The notes below the pieces were generated by a model. The model made no database searches. It worked only from the letters and a program-made list of their open reading frames with translations, and had not been told where the DNA came from. From Actinomycetota bacterium (GTDB taxonomy: Bacteria > Actinomycetota > Actinomycetes > Mycobacteriales > Micromonosporaceae): a DNA stretch of 9,158 bases. Of this stretch, positions 1-6,579 are shown piece by piece (position 1 is the stretch's first letter; each line of letters begins with the position of its first letter). Where the stretch lies: the NCBI GenBank assembly GCA_005885115.1, contig VAXX01000171.1, positions 1-9,158 of the forward strand, read 5' to 3'. Made by a program: the position numbers and the translations under genes.

Positions 1-33
1 CGGTGCGCTGGCAGGCATCGATACGCTTTCCCC

Positions 34-561
34 ATGCACCCGCCGTACGCCTGGCAGCGCACCACCCGTGTCCAGCACTCCCACTGCTCGTACTGCGGCA
101 CCGCGTACCCGCCCGACGCCGGTTGGCCCCGTACCTGTCCCGGCTGCACCGAGATCACCTGGCACAACCCGCTGCCGGTGGCGATGGTGCTGCTCCCGGT
201 GCGTACGCCCGACGGACCGGGGATCGTGGTGATCCGGCGGGACATCGAGCCGGCCCGGGGCGAGCTGGCCCTGCCCGGCGGGTTCATCGAGACCGGCGAG
301 ACCTGGCAGGAGGCGGCCGTACGCGAACTGCGTGAGGAGACCGGCCTGCCCGCCGACCCCGGCGAGGTACGGCTTTTCGACGTGGTGAGCGCCGCCCGGG
401 TGATCAACATCGTCGCCCTGTTGCCCCCTCGGGATGCCGCCGACCTGCCGCCCAGCGCGCCGACCGACGAGGTCAGCGAGTGGCTGGTGGTCACCCGACC
501 GATCCCGTTGGCCTTCCCGACCGCGACCCACGCGGTGACCCGCTACTTCGCCTCGGCCTGA
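34..561 (+). CDS. NUDIX hydrolase with N-terminal zinc ribbon
   Basis: This is a 175-residue Mg-dependent hydrolase of nucleoside diphosphates linked to another moiety; the exact substrate cannot be told from sequence. Residues 18-38 hold two CxxC pairs (C18/C21 and C35/C38), a small zinc ribbon like that found in front of many NUDIX domains, including NudC-type NADH pyrophosphatases. The NUDIX box is complete and canonical: G83, E89, R97, E98, E101, E102, G104 fit GX5EX7REUXEEXGU. The length suits a zinc ribbon plus a single NUDIX domain. The ATG at 34 is chosen because it puts the zinc ribbon near the N terminus; no strong ribosome binding site is visible in the 33 bases available upstream. 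The gene is convergent with the toxin-antitoxin pair, with 20 nt between the two stop codons. It is probably a housekeeping or detoxifying enzyme unrelated to its neighbours. Confidence 0.93.
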   Translation: MHPPYAWQRTTRVQHSHCSYCGTAYPPDAGWPRTCPGCTEITWHNPLPVAMVLLPVRTPDGPGIVVIRRDIEPARGELALPGGFIETGETWQEAAVRELREETGLPADPGEVRLFDVVSAARVINIVALLPPRDAADLPPSAPTDEVSEWLVVTRPIPLAFPTATHAVTRYFASA

Positions 562-581
562 CGACCGAGCCTGCGAAGCGA

Positions 582-995
582 TCAGGTCATCTGGAGCCAT
601 TCCACGGACTGGCGGGTGATTTCAGCGACGAGGTCGTAATCCTTGTCGAAATGCAGCACGGTAAGTCCAGCCCGCTCCGCAATGGCGGCGATGAGGAGAA
701 CCGGGATGGAGGGTGCCCGATGCCTGCCCTGGTCGGCGAGGAGCAACTGGACTTCGATGGCCCGCTGCTCCATCGCGGGGGTGAGAAACTCGACTGGCAT
801 CAACGACAGTGGAGGACGGCGACCCGACTCTCGAAGATCACCTCCCGATCGTGCTGAGAACCCGACTTCGAGGAGGGTCACCGTCGCGATACGGACCAGC
901 CCGCGGCCGATCCGCTCGGCCCACTCCGCGGCATCGGGACTTGCGGCCAGACGTACCAGCGCCGACCTGTCGATGAGCCATCTGGTCACTGCCAT
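582..995 (-). CDS. vapC: PIN-domain toxin, VapC type, with an altered active site
   Basis: This 137-residue protein has the length and layout of VapC toxins, which are Mg-dependent endoribonucleases that cut tRNA or rRNA and are held inactive by a partner antitoxin. Visible PIN features are the first strand with D9 ([10 protein letters not shown]), E43 in the [10 protein letters not shown] segment, and the C-terminal HFDKDYD motif (D117, D119, D121). In relatives the helix before the last strand reads SIPDLLIAA, but here it reads SIPVLLIAA, so the third conserved acidic residue is Val99. The codon is GTT, one base from GAT. The toxin may therefore be weak or inactive. The ATG at 995 lies 10 nt inside the end of the antitoxin gene, a usual translationally coupled arrangement. 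The region looks less GC-rich than its flanks, which fits horizontal acquisition. Family assignment is secure; activity is in doubt. Confidence 0.9.
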   Translation of the reverse strand: MAVTRWLIDRSALVRLAASPDAAEWAERIGRGLVRIATVTLLEVGFSARSGGDLRESGRRPPLSLMPVEFLTPAMEQRAIEVQLLLADQGRHRAPSIPVLLIAAIAERAGLTVLHFDKDYDLVAEITRQSVEWLQMT

Positions 996-1210
996 GCCTG
1001 ACGCATCACATCTTCATCGGCGAGGTCAGCGAAGACTCTCTCAAAGTGCGCCAAGTCATCGACGGTGACCGTGCCGCCGCCCCCGGACACGGCGACGTGT
1101 GCCAGCGTTCGGCGGAGATATTCGCTACGGGACAGTCCCAGACGGCCGGCATCAGCATCGATCGCCGCAACGATATCGTCGGGTACATCCCGAATCAGCA
1201 GATCAGTCAT
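986..1210 (-). CDS. vapB: Ribbon-helix-helix antitoxin, VapB/FitA type
   Basis: This is a 74-residue antitoxin. The N-terminal part (residues 3-40) has the ribbon-helix-helix pattern: a short DNA-contacting strand (LLIRDVP), helix one ([15 protein letters not shown]) and helix two ([14 protein letters not shown]). The acidic C-terminal tail from about residue 50 ([18 protein letters not shown]) matches the usual toxin-wrapping segment. The open frame runs back to 1342, but the ATG at 1210 is preferred: it has AGGGAG about 7 nt upstream and puts the domain at the start, whereas the upstream extension is low-quality sequence overlapping the polymerase pseudogene. The next gene, the PIN toxin, overlaps its end by 10 nt. 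VapB proteins normally repress their own operon with the toxin as co-repressor, and a matching repeat lies just upstream at 1226-1241. Confidence 0.88.
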   Translation of the reverse strand: MTDLLIRDVPDDIVAAIDADAGRLGLSRSEYLRRTLAHVAVSGGGGTVTVDDLAHFERVFADLADEDVMRQAWQ

Positions 1211-1225
1211 GGCAACTCCCTGGAC

Positions 1226-1241
1226 GATATCTAACGATATC
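1226..1241 (-). promoter_or_regulatory. Likely VapBC autoregulatory operator
   Basis: Two copies of the palindromic hexamer GATATC (1226-1231 and 1236-1241) are spaced exactly 10 bp apart, one helical turn, and lie 16-31 nt upstream of the antitoxin start codon. This is the only AT-rich patch in the 40-nt gap between the polymerase pseudogene and the antitoxin. Ribbon-helix-helix dimers typically bind short paired repeats on one face of the helix, so this fits an operator. The assignment rests on position and symmetry only. Confidence 0.6.
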
Positions 1242-1250
1242 ACGGGCAGC

Positions 1251-2893
1251 TCATTTCGCGTCGGCGTAGCAGTCGACGATCGAGATCCCGAGCGGGAACC
1301 GCACCGGCGTGTCGCCGAACAGTAGCCGCCGGGTCCGCTCACCCGCCGACTCGATAAGCGCGGCGACCTCGGCGGCCTGCTCGACCGGCGCGTGCACGAT
1401 CACCTCGTCGTGCTGGAAGAACACCAGGTGCGCGCCGGTTCCCGCGAGGTCCGTGCGCAGCAGCGCGAGCAGGACCAGGGCCCACTCGGCGGCGGTGGCC
1501 TGGATGACGAAGTTGCGCGTGAACCTGCCCCGGGCCCGGGCGACCGCTTGCGGTCGCGCGCCGACCGTCGGTCCAGGCGCCTCCGGGAACACAGTGGCGC
1601 CGGGACCGGTGTACCCGCCTCACCGGTACGGGCGGCCTCCTCGACGTACGCGTACGCGGTCGGGTACGAGTGGCGCAGCGTCGCCAGTGCCGGGGCCGCC
1701 TGCCCGCCGACCTGCCCGTACATCGCGCCCAGCAGGGCCACCTTGGCGGTGGCCCGGTCACCGGCGAAGGACTCGGCGGCGAGGGCGGCGTACATGTCCC
1801 CGGCCCCGGCGGCGCGGACCATCCGCGGGTCACCGGAGACCGCGGCCAGGATCCGGGGTTCGAGCTGTCCGGCGTCGGCGACGACCAGCGTCCAGCCCGG
1901 ATCGGCCCGTACGGCCTTGCGGACCACCTTGGGGATCTGCAGCGCTCCCCCGCCCCGGGTCGCCCACCGCCCCGACACCACCCCGGCCGGTATCCACTCC
2001 GGGTGGAACCGTCCGTCCCGTACCCACTGCTGGCGCCAGGTCCAGCCGTGGGCCGTTCAGATCCGGTACAGCTCCTTGTACTCCAGCAGCAGCGGTACCG
2101 CCGGGTGGTCCACCCCGCGCAGCACCCACGCCCGGGTCGAGGGCAGCGAGATCCCGTCCCGTTGGAAGGCGCGCAGTATCTCGGCCGGCGACTCGGGATG
2201 GATCCGCTGGCCGCCGAACGCCTCGGCGATCCGCCCGGCCAGCTCGGCCAGCCGCCGGGGCGGGCCGCCCACCGGGGACGGCTCGCCGAGCAGGTCGACC
2301 AGCAGCTCGTCGTGGACGTCGGCGCGCCAGGGCAGCCCGTCGACGCCCATCTCGGCGGCGACCAGGGCGCCAGCGGACTCGGCGGCCACCAGGAGCCGGA
2401 ACCGCGCCGGGTGCGGGACGGTGTCGATGCGGGCCTGCTGGTCGGCGTACACCCGGATCAGCGCCTGGAGCGGATCGAACCCGGCGGCGGCCGGCGGCGC
2501 GAGGTCGAACAGTTCGCCCTGCCCGTTGCCCGGTGGGACCGCCGCCCGGGGTGGCGGGTCGGGCGGGACCGGCGCCCCGGCCAGCCGGGCCCAGCCGGCG
2601 GCCAGCGACCGCGGCTGCCCCCACCGCCCCTCCGCGCCCAGCAGCAGCGCCTCGGTCAGCTCCAGGTCGTAGCAGCGCTCGACGCGGATGCCCGCGCGCA
2701 GCAGGTGCGGGTAGACCTCGGCGGTCGCCGGCCACAACCAGCGGACCGGCCCCGGCGACCGGGCGGCCGAGGCGAGGTCCGGGAACTCCTCCACCGGGCC
2801 CAGCGGCTGCCCGCCGTCCCCGACCCGCTGCCGGCGCGCACCCTGGGCTGACCCCGGGTCGGTAGCGGTGAGCGCGAGCACACCACCATTCAA
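1251..2893 (-). pseudogene. Disrupted PolA-family 3'-5' exonuclease/DNA polymerase
   Basis: These are remains of an actinobacterial family-A polymerase of the type annotated as bifunctional 3'-5' exonuclease/DNA polymerase, usually about 550 residues with no 5' nuclease domain. The first part (2893-2057) ends at an in-frame TGA directly after LEYKELYRI; reading resumes in the same frame (TAHGWTWRQQW, then VSGRWATRGGGALQIP), so TGA probably replaces a Trp TGG. Motif A (DAGQLEPR, 1853-1876) and the O-helix motif B (RATAKVALLGAMYGQ, 1712-1756) follow in that frame. Near 1592-1613 the frame changes by a lesion, and the rest (RGRFTRNFVIQATAAEW, then motif C HDEVIVHAP at 1386-1412, and terminal DCYADAK) lies in another frame. 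From memory of relatives, a short VR-WLGR-containing stretch is also missing there. The 5' end is uncertain: no good ATG in frame, and only a TTG at 2893 or GTG at 2881, just 19 nt after the permease stop. Sequencing error cannot be excluded, but two lesions point to real decay. Confidence 0.85.
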
Positions 2894-2912
2894 CCCGGAG
2901 CCACCGACAGAA

Positions 2913-3869
2913 TTACTTGGTGATGCTGCCGGTCAGGCCGGCCTGCACCTGGCGCTGGAACACGATGTAGACCACGAGCACGGGCAGCATGGCCATGGCC
3001 ACCCCGGCGAACAGCCCCGACCAGTCCGATTTGTACCCCTGGTTGACCGACAGTTCGATCAGGCCCTGGGTGATCACCGCGTGCTTCTCCTGGCCGGGCG
3101 GCGGCTGCATGAGCAGCGTCGGGAAGTACCACTGGTTCCACTGCCCGAGCACGTTGAAGATCCCGATGCTGATCAGGCCCGGCCGCGCCATCGGCAGCAT
3201 GACGCGGAAGAACGTCTGGGTATGCGAGGCCCCGTCGACCAGCGCCGCCTCGGCCACGGTGTTGGGCAGGGTCTTGAAGAACGAGTGCATGAAGAAGACG
3301 GTGAACGACAGCGACCACGCGACGTACACCAGGACCAGCATGGGCAACTGGTTCGGACCCAGCGGCGGGAACAGGATGCCGTTGTTCGTGACGCCCTTGA
3401 ACAGCGGGATGGCCGCGAAGTAGATCGGCAGGGTCAGGCCGGCCAGGAACAGGTAGTAGATCACCCGGTTGCCCCAGAACTCGTACCGGGCCAGCACGTA
3501 CGCCGCCATCGAGCCGAACAGCATGGTCAGGAAGACGCCGGCGCCCACGATGATCACGGTGTTCAGGAAGTACTCGCCGAGATGGCCCTTGACCCAGGCG
3601 CGCGCGAAGTTGTCCCAGTGCAGCGCGTTCGGGATCAGGGACAGCGGGTCCTTGATGATCTGGGCGTCGTCCTTGAACGACGACATCACCACCCAGAGCA
3701 TCGGGTAGACCACCATCAACGCCCAGATCAGCAGGAAGGCATGGGAGAAGCCGCTGAAGGCGGCATCCCCGGCCCGGTTGGTACGGGTGGCCCGCGACCC
3801 GGTACGGGGCAGCCGTGTCGACTCGGTGCCCACTGCGCCGGTCGGCGGGGTTTGACTGGTCACCGCCAT
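2913..3869 (-). CDS. ngcG: Sugar ABC transporter permease, MalG/NgcG type
   Basis: This 318-residue inner-membrane permease of the CUT1 family forms the translocation channel with the other permease. A 35-residue Thr/Arg-rich cytoplasmic N-terminal tail is followed by about six hydrophobic segments, near residues 41-62, 102-127, 135-156, 174-197, 229-247 and 283-304. The cytoplasmic EAA loop that contacts the ATPase is intact: EAALVDGA starting at E207, with G213 and LP at 225-226. The ATG at 3869 is chosen over the longer frame (to 3968) because AGGAGG sits 5 nt upstream, overlapping the stop of the preceding permease, and leaves a 10-nt gap. The GlcNAc/diacetylchitobiose role rests on resemblance of the whole set to Streptomyces NgcEFG; permeases alone do not define the substrate. 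It is the last intact gene of the operon, and no terminator hairpin is evident after it. Confidence 0.88.
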   Translation of the reverse strand: MAVTSQTPPTGAVGTESTRLPRTGSRATRTNRAGDAAFSGFSHAFLLIWALMVVYPMLWVVMSSFKDDAQIIKDPLSLIPNALHWDNFARAWVKGHLGEYFLNTVIIVGAGVFLTMLFGSMAAYVLARYEFWGNRVIYYLFLAGLTLPIYFAAIPLFKGVTNNGILFPPLGPNQLPMLVLVYVAWSLSFTVFFMHSFFKTLPNTVAEAALVDGASHTQTFFRVMLPMARPGLISIGIFNVLGQWNQWYFPTLLMQPPPGQEKHAVITQGLIELSVNQGYKSDWSGLFAGVAMAMLPVLVVYIVFQRQVQAGLTGSITK

Positions 3870-3879
3870 CGCGGCCTCC

Positions 3880-4824
3880 TCAGAACTCGATCCGCTCGCG
3901 GCGGGTGATCCGCAGTTGTACCGCGGCCAGCAGAAGCGCGAAGACGGCCAGGGCCACGCCCATGGCACAGGCGTAGCCGAACTCGCCCTTGCTGAACGCG
4001 GTGAAGTTGAGCACCGACGCGAAGATCTCGCTGGTGTGGTTCGGCCCGCCCTGGCTGGGCGTCATGACGTAGACCAGCGCGTACATGTCCAGCGCGATGA
4101 AGCCCAGGTACACCCAGGCCACCGAGACGGTGTCGCGCAGCAGGGGCAGGGTCACCCGGAAGAAGGTGTGGATCGGTCCGGCGCCGTCCAGCAGGGCCGC
4201 CTCGAAGATGTCCTTGGGGATCGACTGCATGGCCGCCGAGAACAGCACCATGTAGAAACCCACGCCGCCCCAGATCGCGATCAGCAGCAGCCACCACAGC
4301 ACCGCGGGTATCCCCAGGAAGGGCTGCGGATCGGCGGTGAACGTGACCGGGTTCTGCGGATCGACGATGCCGAGCTTGATGAGCAGGTTGTTGATCAGGC
4401 CCTGCCCGTCGCCCCGGTAGATCTGTTGCCACATCACGGCGATGACGACCAGCGACAGCACCTGGGGGAAGAAGAAGATGACCTTGTAGAGGCACGACCC
4501 CCAGACACCCTGCACGCCGGCCCTGTTCCCCCGTCCGCCCACGTTGAGCAGGAACGCGAAGAACAGGGCCAGCGCGATGGTGAGCAACGGCACGGTAATG
4601 AGGAAGAACACGTTGTGCCAGAAGGCGGTCTGGAACAGTTCGTCCTTGACGAGCCTGCTGTAGTTGCCCAGACCCACGAAGCCCGGCGGGCGGTCGGAGT
4701 ATCCACCCCAGTCCGTGAACGAGTACCCCGCCGCCTGGGCGAAGGGCCAGATCACGTAGTAGAGGTACAGGATCACCGGTATCGCCAGGAACCCCGTGAC
4801 AAAGCGTGCCTTACCGTGCCGCAT
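3880..4824 (-). CDS. ngcF: Sugar ABC transporter permease, MalF/NgcF type
   Basis: This 314-residue CUT1 permease is the heterodimer partner of the downstream permease. Hydrophobic segments lie near residues 9-29, 72-94, 113-133, 172-197, 236-257 and 283-303, giving six membrane spans. The EAA loop reads EAALLDGAGPIHTFFRVTLP (E208, G214, LP at 226-227), as expected for docking with the ATPase. The stretch between spans 3 and 4 (about residues 134-170) is a longer extracytoplasmic loop, typical of the MalF side of the pair. The ATG at 4824 lies 15 nt after the stop of the binding-protein gene, with a purine-rich AGGGTAGG upstream, so it is co-transcribed. No ATP-binding subunit is encoded in the window; in related actinomycetes CUT1 importers share the MsiK ATPase, which is the likely energiser here by inference. 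Confidence 0.88.
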   Translation of the reverse strand: MRHGKARFVTGFLAIPVILYLYYVIWPFAQAAGYSFTDWGGYSDRPPGFVGLGNYSRLVKDELFQTAFWHNVFFLITVPLLTIALALFFAFLLNVGGRGNRAGVQGVWGSCLYKVIFFFPQVLSLVVIAVMWQQIYRGDGQGLINNLLIKLGIVDPQNPVTFTADPQPFLGIPAVLWWLLLIAIWGGVGFYMVLFSAAMQSIPKDIFEAALLDGAGPIHTFFRVTLPLLRDTVSVAWVYLGFIALDMYALVYVMTPSQGGPNHTSEIFASVLNFTAFSKGEFGYACAMGVALAVFALLLAAVQLRITRRERIEF

Positions 4825-4839
4825 GATTGGCCTACCCTG

Positions 4840-6252
4840 CTAGCTGGACCGGGTCTGCTTCTTGACGGAGGAGTCGGCGGCGATCTTGTCCGCCATCGCC
4901 TGCATCTTGTCGATGAAGCCCTGCGCCGTGAGCCGGCCGGCCATCAGCTCCTCCGACTGGTTCTGGCTCTCCTTGTCGAAGTCCGCGTAGTAGTCCGGGA
5001 ACCGCCACGAGATGAGGTCCTTCGGCGCGTTCTTCATCAGGGTGTTGGCACTGGCCAGGGTCTCGTCCGAGACCTTGTCGCCGGAGCCCTTGCGGGAGGA
5101 CAGCGAGTCGGTCAACGAGGCGAACTGGCCGGCACCCTCGACGGAGAGCATGGCCCGCAGGAACTCCTTGGCGCCGGCCGCGTTCGGTGCCTTGGCCGGG
5201 ACCACCCAGTCCTCGCCGGCGCCGGCGAACACGTCGTTCGGCGCCTTGTCGGCCGAGCTCACGCTCCAGTAGTCGGAGAGCGTCAGCTTGAAGTTGGCCG
5301 GCAGGGTCTTGGCCATCTCGTTCTTGTACCAGGTGCCGAGCTGGATGAACGCCGCCTTGTGGTCCAGGTGCGCCTGCTGCGACTGGGTGTGGTCGAAGAA
5401 GCCGGGCAGGATCAGCTTGTCCTTCACGATCTTCTCGATCGCGCTGACGGCCGCGAGCACACCGTCGGCCTTCCACGCGTTGGGCTTCAGGTTGTCGATG
5501 TCGATCGCCGCCTGCTTGCCCGCCGACTTCCAGATCGTGGCCAGGATGTGCCAGCGCGGGTAGTACCCGTGCTTGTTGTCGACCACGAACGGCGCCATGC
5601 CGGCCGCCTGGATCTTCGGCGCGAGGGCGAAGAAGTCGTCGAAGGTCTTCGGCGCCTGCCAGCCCTTCTGCTCGAACAGCGCCGCGTCGTACCACATGCC
5701 CCACACGGTGTACGCGTACTTGAGCGTGTAGAACTTGCCGTTGTACGTACCGTCGTTGACGGTGCCCGGCAGCAGCGAGTCCCGGACCGTACCCGAGCCC
5801 TCCCAGGTGGGAGCGTCGAGCAGGTCGGTCAGGTCGAGAATGGCGTTCTCGTTGACCAGGACGTCGGTGGACATGGCGTCCGCGCCGGAGTTGTTGATCA
5901 GGTCACTCGGCGTGGTCGAGAACTTGGGCTGCTCCTCGGTCTTGATCTTCTGGGTCTTGCCCAGGTTGACCGTGACCTTGCCGTGTTTGGTGGTGAAGAT
6001 GCCCTTGTCCTTCTCGGCGTACTCCGTGCCGAGACCGCCGTCGAAGACGACGACGTTGACGGTGCTGCTGTCGGCGACGCCGAACGGGTTGTCGGCGCCC
6101 TTGGCGCCACCCGCGGTGGAGCTGCTCGGGGTGCTACTGGCGCAGCCCGCGAGCGCGCCCGCGGCCGGTACCGCCATCAGACCGGCGGCCGCCGCGGCAC
6201 GCAAGACGTTCCGCCGGCTCAGGTCCGACGGGGTGTCTGGAGAATTCGACAT
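4840..6252 (-). CDS. ngcE: Tat lipoprotein sugar-binding protein, NgcE type
   Basis: This 470-residue solute-binding protein captures a sugar outside the membrane for the two downstream permeases. The N terminus has a twin-arginine signal (LSRRNVLR, residues 11-18), a hydrophobic Ala/Gly stretch and a lipobox LAGC with lipidated Cys37, so it should fold in the cytoplasm, leave by Tat and be anchored as a lipoprotein. The mature part has the cluster-B extracellular sugar-binding fold. Segments such as DNPFGV, NSGADAMS, LTDLLDAP, YAYTVWGMWY and NLKPNAWK resemble the N-acetylglucosamine/N,N'-diacetylchitobiose-binding protein NgcE of Streptomyces as I remember it. The ATG at 6252 is supported by GAGGAG a few bases upstream. 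It starts 21 nt after the stop of the small unknown ORF. The substrate is likely GlcNAc, chitobiose or a close relative, but a different amino sugar or oligosaccharide remains possible, since the divergence looks considerable. Confidence 0.87.
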   Translation of the reverse strand: MSNSPDTPSDLSRRNVLRAAAAAGLMAVPAAGALAGCASSTPSSSTAGGAKGADNPFGVADSSTVNVVVFDGGLGTEYAEKDKGIFTTKHGKVTVNLGKTQKIKTEEQPKFSTTPSDLINNSGADAMSTDVLVNENAILDLTDLLDAPTWEGSGTVRDSLLPGTVNDGTYNGKFYTLKYAYTVWGMWYDAALFEQKGWQAPKTFDDFFALAPKIQAAGMAPFVVDNKHGYYPRWHILATIWKSAGKQAAIDIDNLKPNAWKADGVLAAVSAIEKIVKDKLILPGFFDHTQSQQAHLDHKAAFIQLGTWYKNEMAKTLPANFKLTLSDYWSVSSADKAPNDVFAGAGEDWVVPAKAPNAAGAKEFLRAMLSVEGAGQFASLTDSLSSRKGSGDKVSDETLASANTLMKNAPKDLISWRFPDYYADFDKESQNQSEELMAGRLTAQGFIDKMQAMADKIAADSSVKKQTRSS

Positions 6253-6273
6253 TCTGTCTCCTCGGATATCGGG

Positions 6274-6579
6274 TCAGGCGGTGTGCCGGACAAGCCCGGC
6301 GTACCGCGACTCGAGGGGGTGATTGTGCGCGTCCCCGCCGGGGACGTTCGCGGACCGGCCAACGATGCGGACCGGGACCGCGACCTCGATGCGTCGTACG
6401 ACCTCGGCCGCCACCGGTCGCGCGGACCGCGCGCCGGGGACTGAGGAGACCGCACAGACCAAGCCGCCCGGTTGCAGCGGCGGCAATGTGTCGGCGTGCC
6501 TGTTGTCGGTGTTCGGCACCTCCCGCGGTACGTCGTCGATGTGCCCGACGTACCGCGGCGAGATCGTGATGGCGGTCAT
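6274..6579 (-). CDS. Unrecognised 101-residue ORF coupled to the regulator
   Basis: I do not recognise this protein. It begins MTAITISPRYVGHIDDVPRE and ends PLESRYAGLVRHTA. There is no signal peptide, membrane segment or cysteine cluster; residues 61-75 (VAAEVVRRIEVAVPV) could form an amphipathic helix or strand. Evidence that it is coding: its ATG overlaps the regulator's stop as ATGA, a GAGGGGG ribosome binding site lies 4 nt before the ATG, about nine in ten codons end in G or C, and the stop is 21 nt before the binding-protein gene. Evidence against: the frame is short, the middle (residues 27-52) has less typical codons, and hairpins sit at its start, so it could instead be a leader region or the remnant of a longer gene. 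If real, it is co-transcribed with the transporter and might have a small accessory role in the same sugar pathway; that is only context. Confidence 0.5.
   Translation of the reverse strand: MTAITISPRYVGHIDDVPREVPNTDNRHADTLPPLQPGGLVCAVSSVPGARSARPVAAEVVRRIEVAVPVRIVGRSANVPGGDAHNHPLESRYAGLVRHTA
6523..6558 (-). promoter_or_regulatory. Perfect 13-bp inverted repeat near ORF start
   Basis: Arms CCGCGGTACGTCG (6523-6535) and CGACGTACCGCGG (6546-6558) are exact reverse complements around a 10-nt loop. It covers roughly codons 8-19 of the 101-residue ORF, 25-60 nt downstream of the regulator stop. There is no T-run on either side, so it is not a classical intrinsic terminator. It could be an RNA hairpin that stabilises or attenuates the transcript between regulator and transporter, or a DNA-binding palindrome. 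Confidence 0.55.

Noticed and set aside
562..581. Terminator between the convergent NUDIX and toxin genes
   Set aside because: The 20-nt gap holds no hairpin with a T-run that I can see.
1211..1342. Longer antitoxin starting at 1342
   Set aside because: The added 44 residues overlap the polymerase remnant, look non-coding, and the ATG at 1210 has a good ribosome binding site and a normal family N terminus.
1309..2865. A 518-codon open frame on the plus strand
   Set aside because: It is antisense to the polymerase remnant, and its translation is Pro/Arg/Gly-rich low-complexity sequence with no recognisable domain, as expected for the opposite strand of GC-rich coding DNA.
3916..6444. An 842-codon open frame on the plus strand
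   Set aside because: It is antisense to the NgcE- and NgcF-like genes and rich in Arg, His, Gln and Val runs without domain structure; the minus-strand genes have full family motifs.
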